A DNA stretch of 63,183 nucleotides from positions 1 to 63,183 of the forward strand of contig JAIKYU010000008.1 in assembly GCA_024682835.1 (NCBI GenBank), in the 5' to 3' direction. Under the pieces are notes generated by a model that saw only the letters and a list, made by a program, of their open reading frames with translations, did no database searches and was not told the DNA's origin. This DNA comes from Lachnospiraceae bacterium (lineage in GTDB: Bacteria > Bacillota > Clostridia > Lachnospirales > Lachnospiraceae). The position numbers were made by a program, and so were the translations under genes. Below are positions 18,701 through 26,590 of the stretch, in pieces. Position 1 is the stretch's first letter; each line of letters begins with the position of its first letter.

Positions 18701-21700
18701 TGTGCAGCCCGATTATAAGGCGTCGCGGGGCGACACGCGGGAAAGAGCGCTCACCTTTGCGGTTTCCGGAAGAAATCAGGGGTCTTCCGTTGATTTCCTT
18801 CATCCCGAAGTACTCGCAGAGATGAAGGGACGGCTGGAGGATTTCTGCAATATGATTGATGCAAAACCCGCGCAGACCCATTCCGGGTTTGACAAGGCCT
18901 TTTATCGGCAATACCATGTTGAACTTTTCAGAACTAAGCCAGGATTGCGGGAGGCATTGGATCAGTCGGACAAGGCGATAGAAGCGCTTGATGGAATCAC
19001 GCTTGACCGGGTGCAGACGATGGAGGATCTCTATGCGCGCATGCGGGCTGAACAGAGCATCTGGCATAGGGATTCGGCGGAGTATAAGGCCATGTACCGG
19101 GCGGTGACGGCGATTCATGAGCGGGCGCAAAAGGGGTACAACGCGCAGGACACCACGGAACAGCTGGAGATGGCAAAGCTGTTTGCTGATGCCTATGAGG
19201 CGGCGCAGGTCTATGCCAAAAAGGAGGTGGCCGGCAAGAAGAAATTCTGGCAGCGCGGTCTGGACCGGAAAAACTTCACACTGCAGATCCTCGAGACCAC
19301 CGCGCAGTACAGGAACGGGCAAAGTACCTGGCATTTTCCGGATGATTTTGACTATCGGCTGGACACGTCACAGAATCCGGATATGGCAAAGCAGAACGGG
19401 CTGGATCATCTGCTTCAGCAGAACCGGCGCAGAACCGCCGCCTGCCGCGTGCATACTGTCACATCCTCTCCCGTGCCGTCGCCTGCAGCTCCTGCCGCCG
19501 TGCCCGCACAGCCGCAGAGATCAGATGATCAGCTGACGGAGCCTGAGAAGATCATGCGTGCGATGGAGCGGCGTGACGCGAATTACCGCGCGCTGATCGA
19601 GCGACATCTGGATCCGCAAAGACTGGGGGAGCTGAAAAAACCGGATACCCATGAGGTGAAAGCCTTTGCGGGTGAAACGGGCCTGTCTCTCGATTTTTCG
19701 GATACCGCTGCACACACCGGCTTTTATGCCTGGCTGCTGGCGGCGAAGGATTATTCCGCGGATAAGCTGCTGGCCATGGGGGACAGTAATGGTTCCGAAG
19801 CGAGAGTCTTTTTCGATGAATACCAGACCGAAATGAGAAAGCGGCTGGCGGGGAAGGATGCGACGGAGCGCGCGCAGCTTCTGGGTGCACTGCACAGAAG
19901 GGCGCTGGAAAAGCTGGCAGATTACCGCTATCCCGATGAGGAGGTCAACACCGCCGCCGATGCGCTGCGGGCGCAGGAGAAAGCGGCTCTGATTCATCAT
20001 ATGCAGGAGGATATGAAGCGGGAAGCCGACCGGGTGACGAGGAGTGACAGCCCGGATCTCCGTATGGCATATATGGAGGGAGCCGGCGGCGAACCGGCCA
20101 TGAGGGAAGTCTCTCGGCAGGTCTCTGCCTCCACGACCCTGTGCAGGCAGGCCTTTGCGCTGGATGAAAAGGCCCGCGAGCGCGAATACGCGGAGAGACT
20201 GTATCTCTTTAAGACGCACTGGGGTGCGCTGCGCGGCAAGAAGCTTCGCGATTGCGCGGAGCCTGCAGAATATGCGTATCAGCAGACCTTCAGGGCACAT
20301 CAGAAGCTCATGAACAGTTATCCCGAACTGTCAGGCGGTTCGGATACGCAGGCTATCGATTATCTGACCGGAAAAGCCACAGATCTTCCCGGAGAGGATG
20401 TCCTCGAGCGCCGCATCCGACGCCAGGAGACGGAGGAAAGCGCGGCTGTGGACGCCCTGATGGCGGATAGGATGGAAAGGTTGACCGACCGGGTGCTGTC
20501 GCCGATTGCAGAGGAGCTTGCGGATTTTGCAAAAGGAGGAGCGCTCACGAATGAGAAGCGCAGACAGGCCTCCGTCCTGTTCGACCGGATCTTCGGTGAG
20601 GTCTTTGATCCGGAGGCGGTGGAGAGAATGGCGGCACTTCACACGGATCCCTATGAGCACATCATCATCGACGGGCAGAGCGTGAAAAGTCTTTTCGACA
20701 AACCTGAGAACAGCAAGCTTACGGCCCTTGACAGGGAGCAGCAGATGCAGGCGGCGGTTCTGGCGGCTCTCGGCAGCAAGAACAAGGTGGTGGCTGTTTC
20801 CACGGTACCGGCGAGTCAGGGAGCGGCTGCAGGCGCAAAGGCCTGGCACCTGTCTCCGGATAAACTGGAGGTGAAGCTTCGTCAGACTCAGGATCCGGAT
20901 CTGAATATGAAGCATGCCGCGCAGGATTTCCTGGAAAGCACATCCCTGGATGAGCCGGAGACCGAAGGGGAGCGTGTGCTGTCGCTGTCGACGGAGGATT
21001 TCCTCGGGCGCGTGGTGAGCAAGGAGCAGGAGCGTGCACTGCGTCAGGTCGGCAGGGATATCTTTGACTGTCTGTTCATCAACGGGCGAAGCGTCAACGA
21101 AATCTATGCCCGCAGCTACCATACGGCCGATGTTCCGGCTGACAGGGCCAGGGAGTTCAAACAGGCGCTGTTTGCCGCGGCCCGGATGGATGAAGAGAAT
21201 CGGGTGACCTATCGCCCGGTGGATGAAAAGAAGGCTCAGCCGGCAAATGGTCAGAATCCGACGTTTGAACTGCTGGAGGATGGCATTTCCGTCGGCATCG
21301 GTGACGTGAAGGGGGTTAAACAGGCGGATGCACAGAAGGTCTCACAGGACGCGCGGAAAACGATGGCATGGGAAGTCTTCGTCAGGGACAGCTTCGGACA
21401 CAGACAGTTTAGCATCTCGGATGTGATGGGTGAGCGCGCGGAGTACGGAGTCAGTGACCTGCGGGGAATTGACCGTGCGGTGAATTTTCAATCGGGCATT
21501 GATCCGAAAAACGCGCAGGATACCAGGCACACGGACAGGGAACGGGAACTGGTGCAGAAGATCAACGATGATTTGCACAAGTTGATCAGGGATACCGTAC
21601 CGATGTCCCACTGGCCGAAGGAGGGATCCAGGATGCTGACGGGTAAGCTGACGGATGCCAAACCAGATGAATGGGATAGAGCATTCAGACCGGCTGAAAG

Positions 21701-22400
21701 GGAACGCTACCGGGATCTTCTGGAAAAGTTCAGGGAACTGGTGCTGGAGATGATATCCAATCCGAGAAATTCAGCGTCGACGATGCAGCATATGTGTGAA
21801 GATGTGGCGGGGGAAAGCTGGACGGCCGCAGATGCTTCCAGAGGATATCAGATGAACACCGGAACCGTGCAGGCGCTGGACGAGCTGTATCATCGGCTGA
21901 AAGCACAGCAGCCGGAGCACAGCACCCGGGAATACGCGGATATGCTGGAGGCCATGGAGATGATTCACAACGCGGCGGCGTCCTACAATCCGCAGGATGA
22001 ACAGAGCGTACGGGATATGAAGATCCTGTACAGGGAAGCGCTGGAAACAGCGGACATCTGGCTCGATAAGGAGGGCTTCCGGGAGAAAATGACGGATGCG
22101 GAGATGATTCGCAGAAATGCCGCCCTGGCCGTGCTGGGCGTTGCAACCGGAAAGCAGGTTTCCGAAGCGCCAAAGGATCTGACCGTGATCGGCGCAAACG
22201 GCGAAAAGAAAAAGGCGACGAATCTGGCGGATCTGGTCAGACAGGAGCTGGAGATCACTCACGAGCTCCACGGAAAAGAGGCGCACGACGCGAGACATAA
22301 AAACAGACAGGATCGTCAGACAAGGACCGCCTCCAGAGCCACTTCCAGGTCAGGCCCCGCGGCCGGCCCCGGAGCCGGCCCCCAGGCGTCGGATCAGTAA
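15771..22400 (+). CDS. Giant 2209-residue cytoplasmic multidomain protein of unknown function
   Basis: No known enzyme family is recognisable. The ATG follows GGATAAGGAGGGACT. There is no signal peptide or membrane helix, so it is either cytoplasmic or exported by a non-Sec route. Parts in order: a mixed N-terminal region (1-415); a proline/alanine/glycine/serine linker (about 420-547) with imperfect repeats of GSAPPLPA and DGSALPLP; a helical region; a domain at about 1022-1184 shared with the proteins at 38088 and 41808; a short second Pro/Ala linker near 1228-1250; a helical part with two copies of a short module (IIIDGQSVKSLF and LFINGRSVNEIY); a second, diverged copy of the shared domain at about 1982-2129; and a basic tail. 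The shared signature is EYxxM, an Ala/Tyr/Lys helix, then RxNxxLxxL. trpE starts 52 nt downstream. A scaffold or effector is conceivable, but this is a guess. Confidence 0.9.
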   Translation: MPGQGQKDDFDAFKEWLYRTDDLETLLRYQREQVWEKRSIRPEELYLLDNWIATMQYGIPGCRLPISIQNTGNLDQLLNYQEDFGGELIERDQRILSDRIKLLMSLDEISAEINKEHKAPGLPRSSGALPDMVVTPGGSVSLRDYRFPREKEMFDGSRLGGFAQMLFSRGVRLSPELASTIRFFRPAMTEKEADDLDPAAAAMYNRETAGSPYEMGDLVLRTLPNTAVREVRMDMRQSDPYAVRDQLADRIKDVLQFDRCPACLTVNGRTYTIMGIDGDRLDYATERGREPVSLTSLVEEARAAGQISLSWFTNLALSRDDPAMLHGLPQGTIVVGEDGTLRYGSEEIERASARYLDPAQKNGLVACRLFTRGEGITGTDRTYLPRQVDRAYLLRLAEARSARNEEVMKQRDVHFRYNESLMPEAPAISDASVVGSAPPAPAAVSGAPVDGSAAPLPAEAVTGSAPPLPAAGSDAAVDGSALPLPPEAETGSAPPLPASESGAAGTGSAASAAPTAAPAGSGATRTRSTRTGAAAQMPLPRPVVPVKADSSGRSGDLMAEMIADGRFRITKKSLLDTFFGLPKSLLTDRGELAPLDVQERGKVKLDAGQQEMAERLRALMRSRQMSTQWFRDGLSGVRMLIALQYMKEHPDKSYVQVMDASDDVPGKRAAAEKVISAMERQAGISWVQRTDGKGDGKMLKGVKPQDDAMSPLIADAMRTLSQLNTRDLAMQCLGQTGQSTADQARAIFSDPNKHRNVREALAALSDFYRRGYAALTACPVNIRAAADKSLSEEEKDAWAHLSRNVNALLPEENLHKLDKGSSTAPVFASTVSSCFLLSGVVRDRLAEKGSLPDLAEDFRDLMKTIERQDGWKDRVLGMAGDSDKDILRSPKCRKLLQDGLPDDVKRWFSGVVTAHERIPHSRTAEVRALLAKAKTDTQIEAIARALRQAAPDIVPEDQINSICYEIRQNKSFTEAEFVQPDYKASRGDTRERALTFAVSGRNQGSSVDFLHPEVLAEMKGRLEDFCNMIDAKPAQTHSGFDKAFYRQYHVELFRTKPGLREALDQSDKAIEALDGITLDRVQTMEDLYARMRAEQSIWHRDSAEYKAMYRAVTAIHERAQKGYNAQDTTEQLEMAKLFADAYEAAQVYAKKEVAGKKKFWQRGLDRKNFTLQILETTAQYRNGQSTWHFPDDFDYRLDTSQNPDMAKQNGLDHLLQQNRRRTAACRVHTVTSSPVPSPAAPAAVPAQPQRSDDQLTEPEKIMRAMERRDANYRALIERHLDPQRLGELKKPDTHEVKAFAGETGLSLDFSDTAAHTGFYAWLLAAKDYSADKLLAMGDSNGSEARVFFDEYQTEMRKRLAGKDATERAQLLGALHRRALEKLADYRYPDEEVNTAADALRAQEKAALIHHMQEDMKREADRVTRSDSPDLRMAYMEGAGGEPAMREVSRQVSASTTLCRQAFALDEKAREREYAERLYLFKTHWGALRGKKLRDCAEPAEYAYQQTFRAHQKLMNSYPELSGGSDTQAIDYLTGKATDLPGEDVLERRIRRQETEESAAVDALMADRMERLTDRVLSPIAEELADFAKGGALTNEKRRQASVLFDRIFGEVFDPEAVERMAALHTDPYEHIIIDGQSVKSLFDKPENSKLTALDREQQMQAAVLAALGSKNKVVAVSTVPASQGAAAGAKAWHLSPDKLEVKLRQTQDPDLNMKHAAQDFLESTSLDEPETEGERVLSLSTEDFLGRVVSKEQERALRQVGRDIFDCLFINGRSVNEIYARSYHTADVPADRAREFKQALFAAARMDEENRVTYRPVDEKKAQPANGQNPTFELLEDGISVGIGDVKGVKQADAQKVSQDARKTMAWEVFVRDSFGHRQFSISDVMGERAEYGVSDLRGIDRAVNFQSGIDPKNAQDTRHTDRERELVQKINDDLHKLIRDTVPMSHWPKEGSRMLTGKLTDAKPDEWDRAFRPAERERYRDLLEKFRELVLEMISNPRNSASTMQHMCEDVAGESWTAADASRGYQMNTGTVQALDELYHRLKAQQPEHSTREYADMLEAMEMIHNAAASYNPQDEQSVRDMKILYREALETADIWLDKEGFREKMTDAEMIRRNAALAVLGVATGKQVSEAPKDLTVIGANGEKKKATNLADLVRQELEITHELHGKEAHDARHKNRQDRQTRTASRATSRSGPAAGPGAGPQASDQ

Positions 22401-22452
22401 GCAGAGTTTGAGGAATCAGACCGGAAAGATGTCCGGAAAGGAGCGGGGGACC

Positions 22453-23916
22453 ATGAAAGTCGTGCCGGATCTGCAGGAAATGAAACGCATTGCATCGGCG
22501 GGAGACTATCGGGTGATGCCGGTCAGCACGGAATTGCTGTCGGATTTTATCACACCCATGGAGGCGCTGAGGAAGCTGAAAAAGAAATCGGCGCACAGTT
22601 TTCTGCTGGAGTCGGTCGGTGCGGATATGCGCTGGGGGCGGTATACCTTTCTTGGCTATGAGCCGAAGCTGTGTATCACCTGTACGGACGGGGAACTGCA
22701 GATCGGTGACGGGCAGATCCGGGTCGCGCATCCATCGGCCCGGATACGGGAAATCCTTGCGGAGTATAAGAGTCCGCGGCTGGATGATCTTCCGCCCTTT
22801 ACCGGCGGCCTGGTCGGGTATTTTTCCTATGACTATTTCGCATACAGCGAGCCAAGCGTCAAATGTCCGGTCAAAGACACGGAGGGGTTCCAGGATGTGG
22901 ATCTGATGCTCTTTGACCGGGTGATCGCTTTTGATCATGTGCGGCAGAAGATCATCCTCATCGCCAACATGAGGCTCTCCGACGGCGAAGCGGGCTACCG
23001 GAACGCCGTGGACGAGCTTGCGGAGATGGAAAAGCTGCTTGTTGCCGGCGAAAAAACGGAAGAGGCGGCCGGCCGGCTTCTGGGTGAGGTGGAGGCGCTT
23101 TTTGACAAGTCGGCCTATTGCGACATGGTGGAGCGGGCAAAACACTACATCCGGGAAGGAGATATTTTCCAGATCGTCCTGTCCAACCGGCTGAGTGCCC
23201 CTTTTGAAGGAAGCCTGTTGAACACCTACCGGGTCCTTCGAACCATCAATCCATCCCCCTACATGTTTTATTTTTCCGGGACAGATATGGAGGTGGCAGG
23301 TGCATCGCCTGAGACCCTGGTGAAACTGGAAAACGGGATCCTGCACACGTTTCCGCTGGCGGGAACCAGGCCGCGGGGGGCGGATGAGCAGGAGGACAGA
23401 CGACTGGAGGAGGAACTGCTGGCGGATGAAAAGGAGCTCGCCGAGCACCACATGCTGGTGGATCTGGGCAGGAATGATCTGGGCAGGATCAGCCGTTTCG
23501 GAACCGTCCACGTGGAACGGCTCAGAGAGGTGCTGCGGTTTTCCCATGTGATGCATATCGGCTCCACGGTCCGCGGAGAAATCAGAGAGGATAAGGATGC
23601 GCTGGATGCCATTGAGGCGGTGCTTCCCGCCGGTACTCTTTCGGGAGCACCCAAGATCCGCGCGTGCCAGCTGATCGGCGAACTGGAGCGGAACAAGCGC
23701 GGTATATACGGCGGGGCCATCGGCTATATTGACTTCACCGGGAACATGGACACCTGCATCGCAATCCGGATCGCCTATAAGAAGCAGAACCGGGTGTTCG
23801 TGCGAAGCGGTGCGGGGATTGTTGCGGATTCCGTGCCGGAAAGGGAGTATGAGGAAAGCCTGAATAAAGCAAAGGCATCGCTTACGGCGCTACAGCTTGC
23901 CTGTGAGATGGCGTGA
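22453..23916 (+). CDS. trpE: Anthranilate synthase component I
   Basis: TrpE makes anthranilate from chorismate with ammonia from TrpG, the first committed step to tryptophan. The 487-residue protein carries the tryptophan feedback site FLLESVGADMRWGRYTFLG near its N-terminus, which distinguishes it from PabB. The C-terminal chorismate-binding domain has EGDIFQIVLSNR, GASPETLVK, LPAGTLSGAPKI and GGAIGYIDFTGN. The ATG at 22453 follows GGAAAGGAGCGGGGGACC; the in-frame ATG at 22408 lacks a site. It is 52 nt after the giant gene with no clear promoter in between, so the two may be co-transcribed. No trpD, C, F, B or A is in the window. A terminator-like hairpin separates it from trpG. Confidence 0.93.
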   Translation: MKVVPDLQEMKRIASAGDYRVMPVSTELLSDFITPMEALRKLKKKSAHSFLLESVGADMRWGRYTFLGYEPKLCITCTDGELQIGDGQIRVAHPSARIREILAEYKSPRLDDLPPFTGGLVGYFSYDYFAYSEPSVKCPVKDTEGFQDVDLMLFDRVIAFDHVRQKIILIANMRLSDGEAGYRNAVDELAEMEKLLVAGEKTEEAAGRLLGEVEALFDKSAYCDMVERAKHYIREGDIFQIVLSNRLSAPFEGSLLNTYRVLRTINPSPYMFYFSGTDMEVAGASPETLVKLENGILHTFPLAGTRPRGADEQEDRRLEEELLADEKELAEHHMLVDLGRNDLGRISRFGTVHVERLREVLRFSHVMHIGSTVRGEIREDKDALDAIEAVLPAGTLSGAPKIRACQLIGELERNKRGIYGGAIGYIDFTGNMDTCIAIRIAYKKQNRVFVRSGAGIVADSVPEREYEESLNKAKASLTALQLACEMA

Positions 23917-23922
23917 CGGTTT

Positions 23923-23948
23923 GCGCCATGTCCGGCTGGCGCTTTTTT
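23923..23948 (+). terminator. Intrinsic terminator-like hairpin between trpE and trpG
   Basis: GCGCCA (23923-23928) pairs with TGGCGC (23937-23942) around an 8-nt loop and is followed by six T residues. It could end the trpE transcript or set the trpE to trpG ratio. Confidence 0.65.
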
Positions 23949-23976
23949 CGTTCCGGTAAGGCGGATGGGGGAAATC

Positions 23977-24543
23977 ATGAATTTGCTGATTGATAACTAT
24001 GACAGTTTTTCCTATAACCTGTTTCAATACGTCGGGGAGATCGATCCGGATATCCGGGTGATCCGAAATGACGAGCTGACCATCGAGGAGATCCGGGAGC
24101 TTGCCCCGAAGCATCTCATTCTCTCACCGGGACCCGGGAGACCGGAGAATGCCGGAATCATCGTGGAGGCAGCAAAAACCCTCGGCAGCGAGATCCCGAC
24201 GCTGGGGGTCTGCCTGGGACATCAGGCGATCTGTATGGCCTTTGGCGGTGTGGTTACTTATGCTTCCCGCCTGATGCACGGCAAGCAGTCCATGGCGCGG
24301 CTGAACACGGAAACACCGCTTTTTGCGGGATGTACCGCAGAGACGCCGGTGGCACGTTATCACTCACTTGCCGCGCAGCGCGAGACGCTGCCGGAGGAGC
24401 TTTCGGTGATTGCAGAGACGAAGGAGGGGGAGGTGATGGCCGTCATGCACACAAGCTGGCCGGTTTTCGGCGTCCAGTTTCATCCCGAGTCCATTCTGAC
24501 CCCTGAAGGAAAGAAAATGCTGCGGAATTTTCTGACTATGTAG
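23977..24543 (+). CDS. trpG: Anthranilate synthase component II (glutamine amidotransferase)
   Basis: The 188-residue class I amidotransferase supplies ammonia to TrpE. The catalytic triad is visible: Cys79 in GVCLGHQ, and His169 and Glu171 in FHPES. LLIDNYDSFSYNL at the N-terminus and SPGPGRPENAG are typical of TrpG/PabA, and the protein might serve both pathways. The ATG at 23977 follows GGGGGAAATC; the ATG four codons upstream is less well placed. The terminator at 23923 sits directly upstream. oppD begins 21 nt after the stop. Confidence 0.92.
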   Translation: MNLLIDNYDSFSYNLFQYVGEIDPDIRVIRNDELTIEEIRELAPKHLILSPGPGRPENAGIIVEAAKTLGSEIPTLGVCLGHQAICMAFGGVVTYASRLMHGKQSMARLNTETPLFAGCTAETPVARYHSLAAQRETLPEELSVIAETKEGEVMAVMHTSWPVFGVQFHPESILTPEGKKMLRNFLTM

Positions 24544-24564
24544 AAAGACACGGAGAGTTGTCCT

Positions 24565-25656
24565 ATGAAAGATGAAGCAGAAGTTGTCCTGAAACTCAGC
24601 GATCTGGATATCAGCTTCCGATCCCCCCGCGGCTTGATCCACGCGATCCGCGGAGTGGATATTACGCTGCGCAGAGGGGAGACGGTGGCGCTGGTCGGCG
24701 AATCAGGCTCCGGAAAATCAGTCACCATGCGTGCGGTGATGGGAATACTCCCCGACAATGCGGTGGTCAACAGCGGAGAGATTTTCTACACGCTTGAGAC
24801 GAAGGATGGATCAAGGGAGGCGGTGAATCTTCTGAAAAGCAAAGCCACCTGGAGGGAGGAGCACATCAACGGCAGCCATATTGCCATGGTGTTTCAGGAT
24901 CCCATGACGAGTCTGAATCCCACCATGCGCATCGGCAGCCAGCTGATCGGCGCCATCCGGTCCCATGAGCGGATAAGCCGGACGGAGGCGTATGCCCGGT
25001 CGCTGAAGCTTCTGACGGAGGTGGGCATCACCGCTCCGGAAGAGCGGATGGAGCAGTTTCCCCATCAGCTCTCCGGTGGAATGCGGCAGCGTGTGGTCAT
25101 CGCCATCGCGCTCTCATGTAATCCGGATATCCTGATCTGTGACGAGCCGACCACCGCGCTGGATGTGACAGTGCAGGAGAAGATCCTTCGGATGATCAAC
25201 CGGATTCAGGCGCAGAGGCAGCTGTCGGTGGTGTTTATCACGCATAATATGGGCGTTGTCGCCAGAGTGGCGGATTATGTGAATGTGATGTATGCCGGCA
25301 AGGTGGTGGAGTCCGGAACGATCGTGGATATTTTTTATGATCCGCGTCACCCGTACACCTGGGGTCTGTTGTCCTCCATTCCCGAGGTGGAATCGGTGGG
25401 AACGGATCTCTATTCCATTCCGGGAACACCGCCCGATCTCAGGAAGGAAATCCGCGGAGATGCCTTTGCTCCCCGAAACCGTTATGCCATGGAGATCGAT
25501 TATAAGGCACAGCCGCCGATGTTTCGGATATCGGACACCCATTACGCAGCGACGTGGCTGCTGGACGAGCGGGCACCGAAGGTGGAGCGACCGCCGGAGC
25601 TTGAACAGCGTATTCGGAGACTGAAGGAGGAGGCAAAGCAGTATGCAGCAGGATAA
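24565..25656 (+). CDS. oppD: Oligopeptide ABC transporter ATP-binding protein
   Basis: The 363-residue ATPase energises peptide import by the Opp/Dpp family. Walker A is GESGSGKS (about residues 50-57), the Q-loop lies in VFQDPMTSLNP, the ABC signature is LSGGMRQR, and Walker B is ILICDEPTTALD. The C-terminal extension with SIPGTPPDL and a single-cysteine-free oligopeptide/dipeptide tail is characteristic of OppD. It overlaps oppF by 14 nt. The cluster order oppD-F-A-B-C is complete. Confidence 0.93.
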   Translation: MKDEAEVVLKLSDLDISFRSPRGLIHAIRGVDITLRRGETVALVGESGSGKSVTMRAVMGILPDNAVVNSGEIFYTLETKDGSREAVNLLKSKATWREEHINGSHIAMVFQDPMTSLNPTMRIGSQLIGAIRSHERISRTEAYARSLKLLTEVGITAPEERMEQFPHQLSGGMRQRVVIAIALSCNPDILICDEPTTALDVTVQEKILRMINRIQAQRQLSVVFITHNMGVVARVADYVNVMYAGKVVESGTIVDIFYDPRHPYTWGLLSSIPEVESVGTDLYSIPGTPPDLRKEIRGDAFAPRNRYAMEIDYKAQPPMFRISDTHYAATWLLDERAPKVERPPELEQRIRRLKEEAKQYAAG

Positions 25657-26590
25657 GAAACCGCATATGCTCGAAGTGGAAGACCTCTGTATGTACTTCG
25701 GCAAGGGCATTCATCAGGTCAGGGCGGCGGAAAAGGTGAGTTTTCACATCGACAGAGGGGAGACCTACGGCCTGGTGGGGGAGTCCGGATCCGGGAAATC
25801 CACCATCGGCCGATGCGTGATCAGACTCTATGATCCGACCGCGGGAATCATTCGTTTTCAGGGACAGGATATCACGGGAAAGCTCACGCGGGACCGGGAA
25901 AAGCAGCTGCGGACGGGCATACAGATGATTTTTCAGGATCCCATGTCTTCCCTGAATCCGAGAAAAAAAGCGGAGGACATCGTGGGAGAGGGCCTGGATA
26001 TTCATCACCGGTACAGCAGTCCGGCGGAGAGAAAGGAAAAGATCCTGAAGGCGCTGCACACGGTCGGGCTCTCGTCGGAGCAGGCACAGCGGTATCCGGC
26101 GCAGTTTTCCGGCGGACAGAGGCAGCGTCTGGGCATTGCCCGCGCGCTGATTATGGAGCCGTCGCTCATCATCGCCGATGAATGTATTGCGGCGCTGGAT
26201 GTCTCGATTCAGGCGCAGGTGGTCAATATGCTGCGTCACATCAAGGAGGAATACAAAACCTCCTTCCTCTTCATTTCCCATGATCTTTCGATGGTGCGTT
26301 ATCTGTCGGACAGAATCGGTGTGCTGCATCTGGGGTATCTGCTGGAGACGGGCACGTCGAGCGAGATTTTTACCCATCCCGTTCATCCTTACACCAGAAG
26401 CCTCCTCTCGGCCATTCCGCTGCCGAATCCTGTGGTGCAGCTCCAGTCGCCCGTGTCCTATGATAGAACGGAAGCCGGTGTGGATTATGAAAAGGGCAGC
26501 TGGCAAGACCTGGAGGGAGCCCATCGGGTGTGGTGTACGGATACGGAGCTTGAGGAGTGGACAGAGAATGAGCAGAATGTCGGAGAATAA
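25643..26590 (+). CDS. oppF: Oligopeptide ABC transporter ATP-binding protein
   Basis: The second ATPase of the importer, 315 residues, pairs with OppD. Walker A is GESGSGKST, the signature is FSGGQRQRLG, and Walker B is LIIADECIAALDVS. The Walker B stretch has DECIAALD, where the common form is DEPVSALD. HPYTRSLLSAIPLPNP is the usual OppF ending of the core domain. The ATG at 25643 follows GGAGGAGGCAAAGCAGT inside the oppD end. It overlaps the oppA start by about 20 nt, so translation is probably coupled. Confidence 0.93.
   Translation: MQQDKKPHMLEVEDLCMYFGKGIHQVRAAEKVSFHIDRGETYGLVGESGSGKSTIGRCVIRLYDPTAGIIRFQGQDITGKLTRDREKQLRTGIQMIFQDPMSSLNPRKKAEDIVGEGLDIHHRYSSPAERKEKILKALHTVGLSSEQAQRYPAQFSGGQRQRLGIARALIMEPSLIIADECIAALDVSIQAQVVNMLRHIKEEYKTSFLFISHDLSMVRYLSDRIGVLHLGYLLETGTSSEIFTHPVHPYTRSLLSAIPLPNPVVQLQSPVSYDRTEAGVDYEKGSWQDLEGAHRVWCTDTELEEWTENEQNVGE

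Noticed and set aside
22255..23556. 433-codon minus-strand frame across trpE
   Set aside because: Shadow of trpE; composition is typical of antisense G+C-rich coding DNA.
23977..24543. TrpG as the missing amidotransferase partner of the stand-alone GuaA
   Set aside because: It is next to trpE and has TrpG/PabA signatures; it lies 19 kb from guaA.
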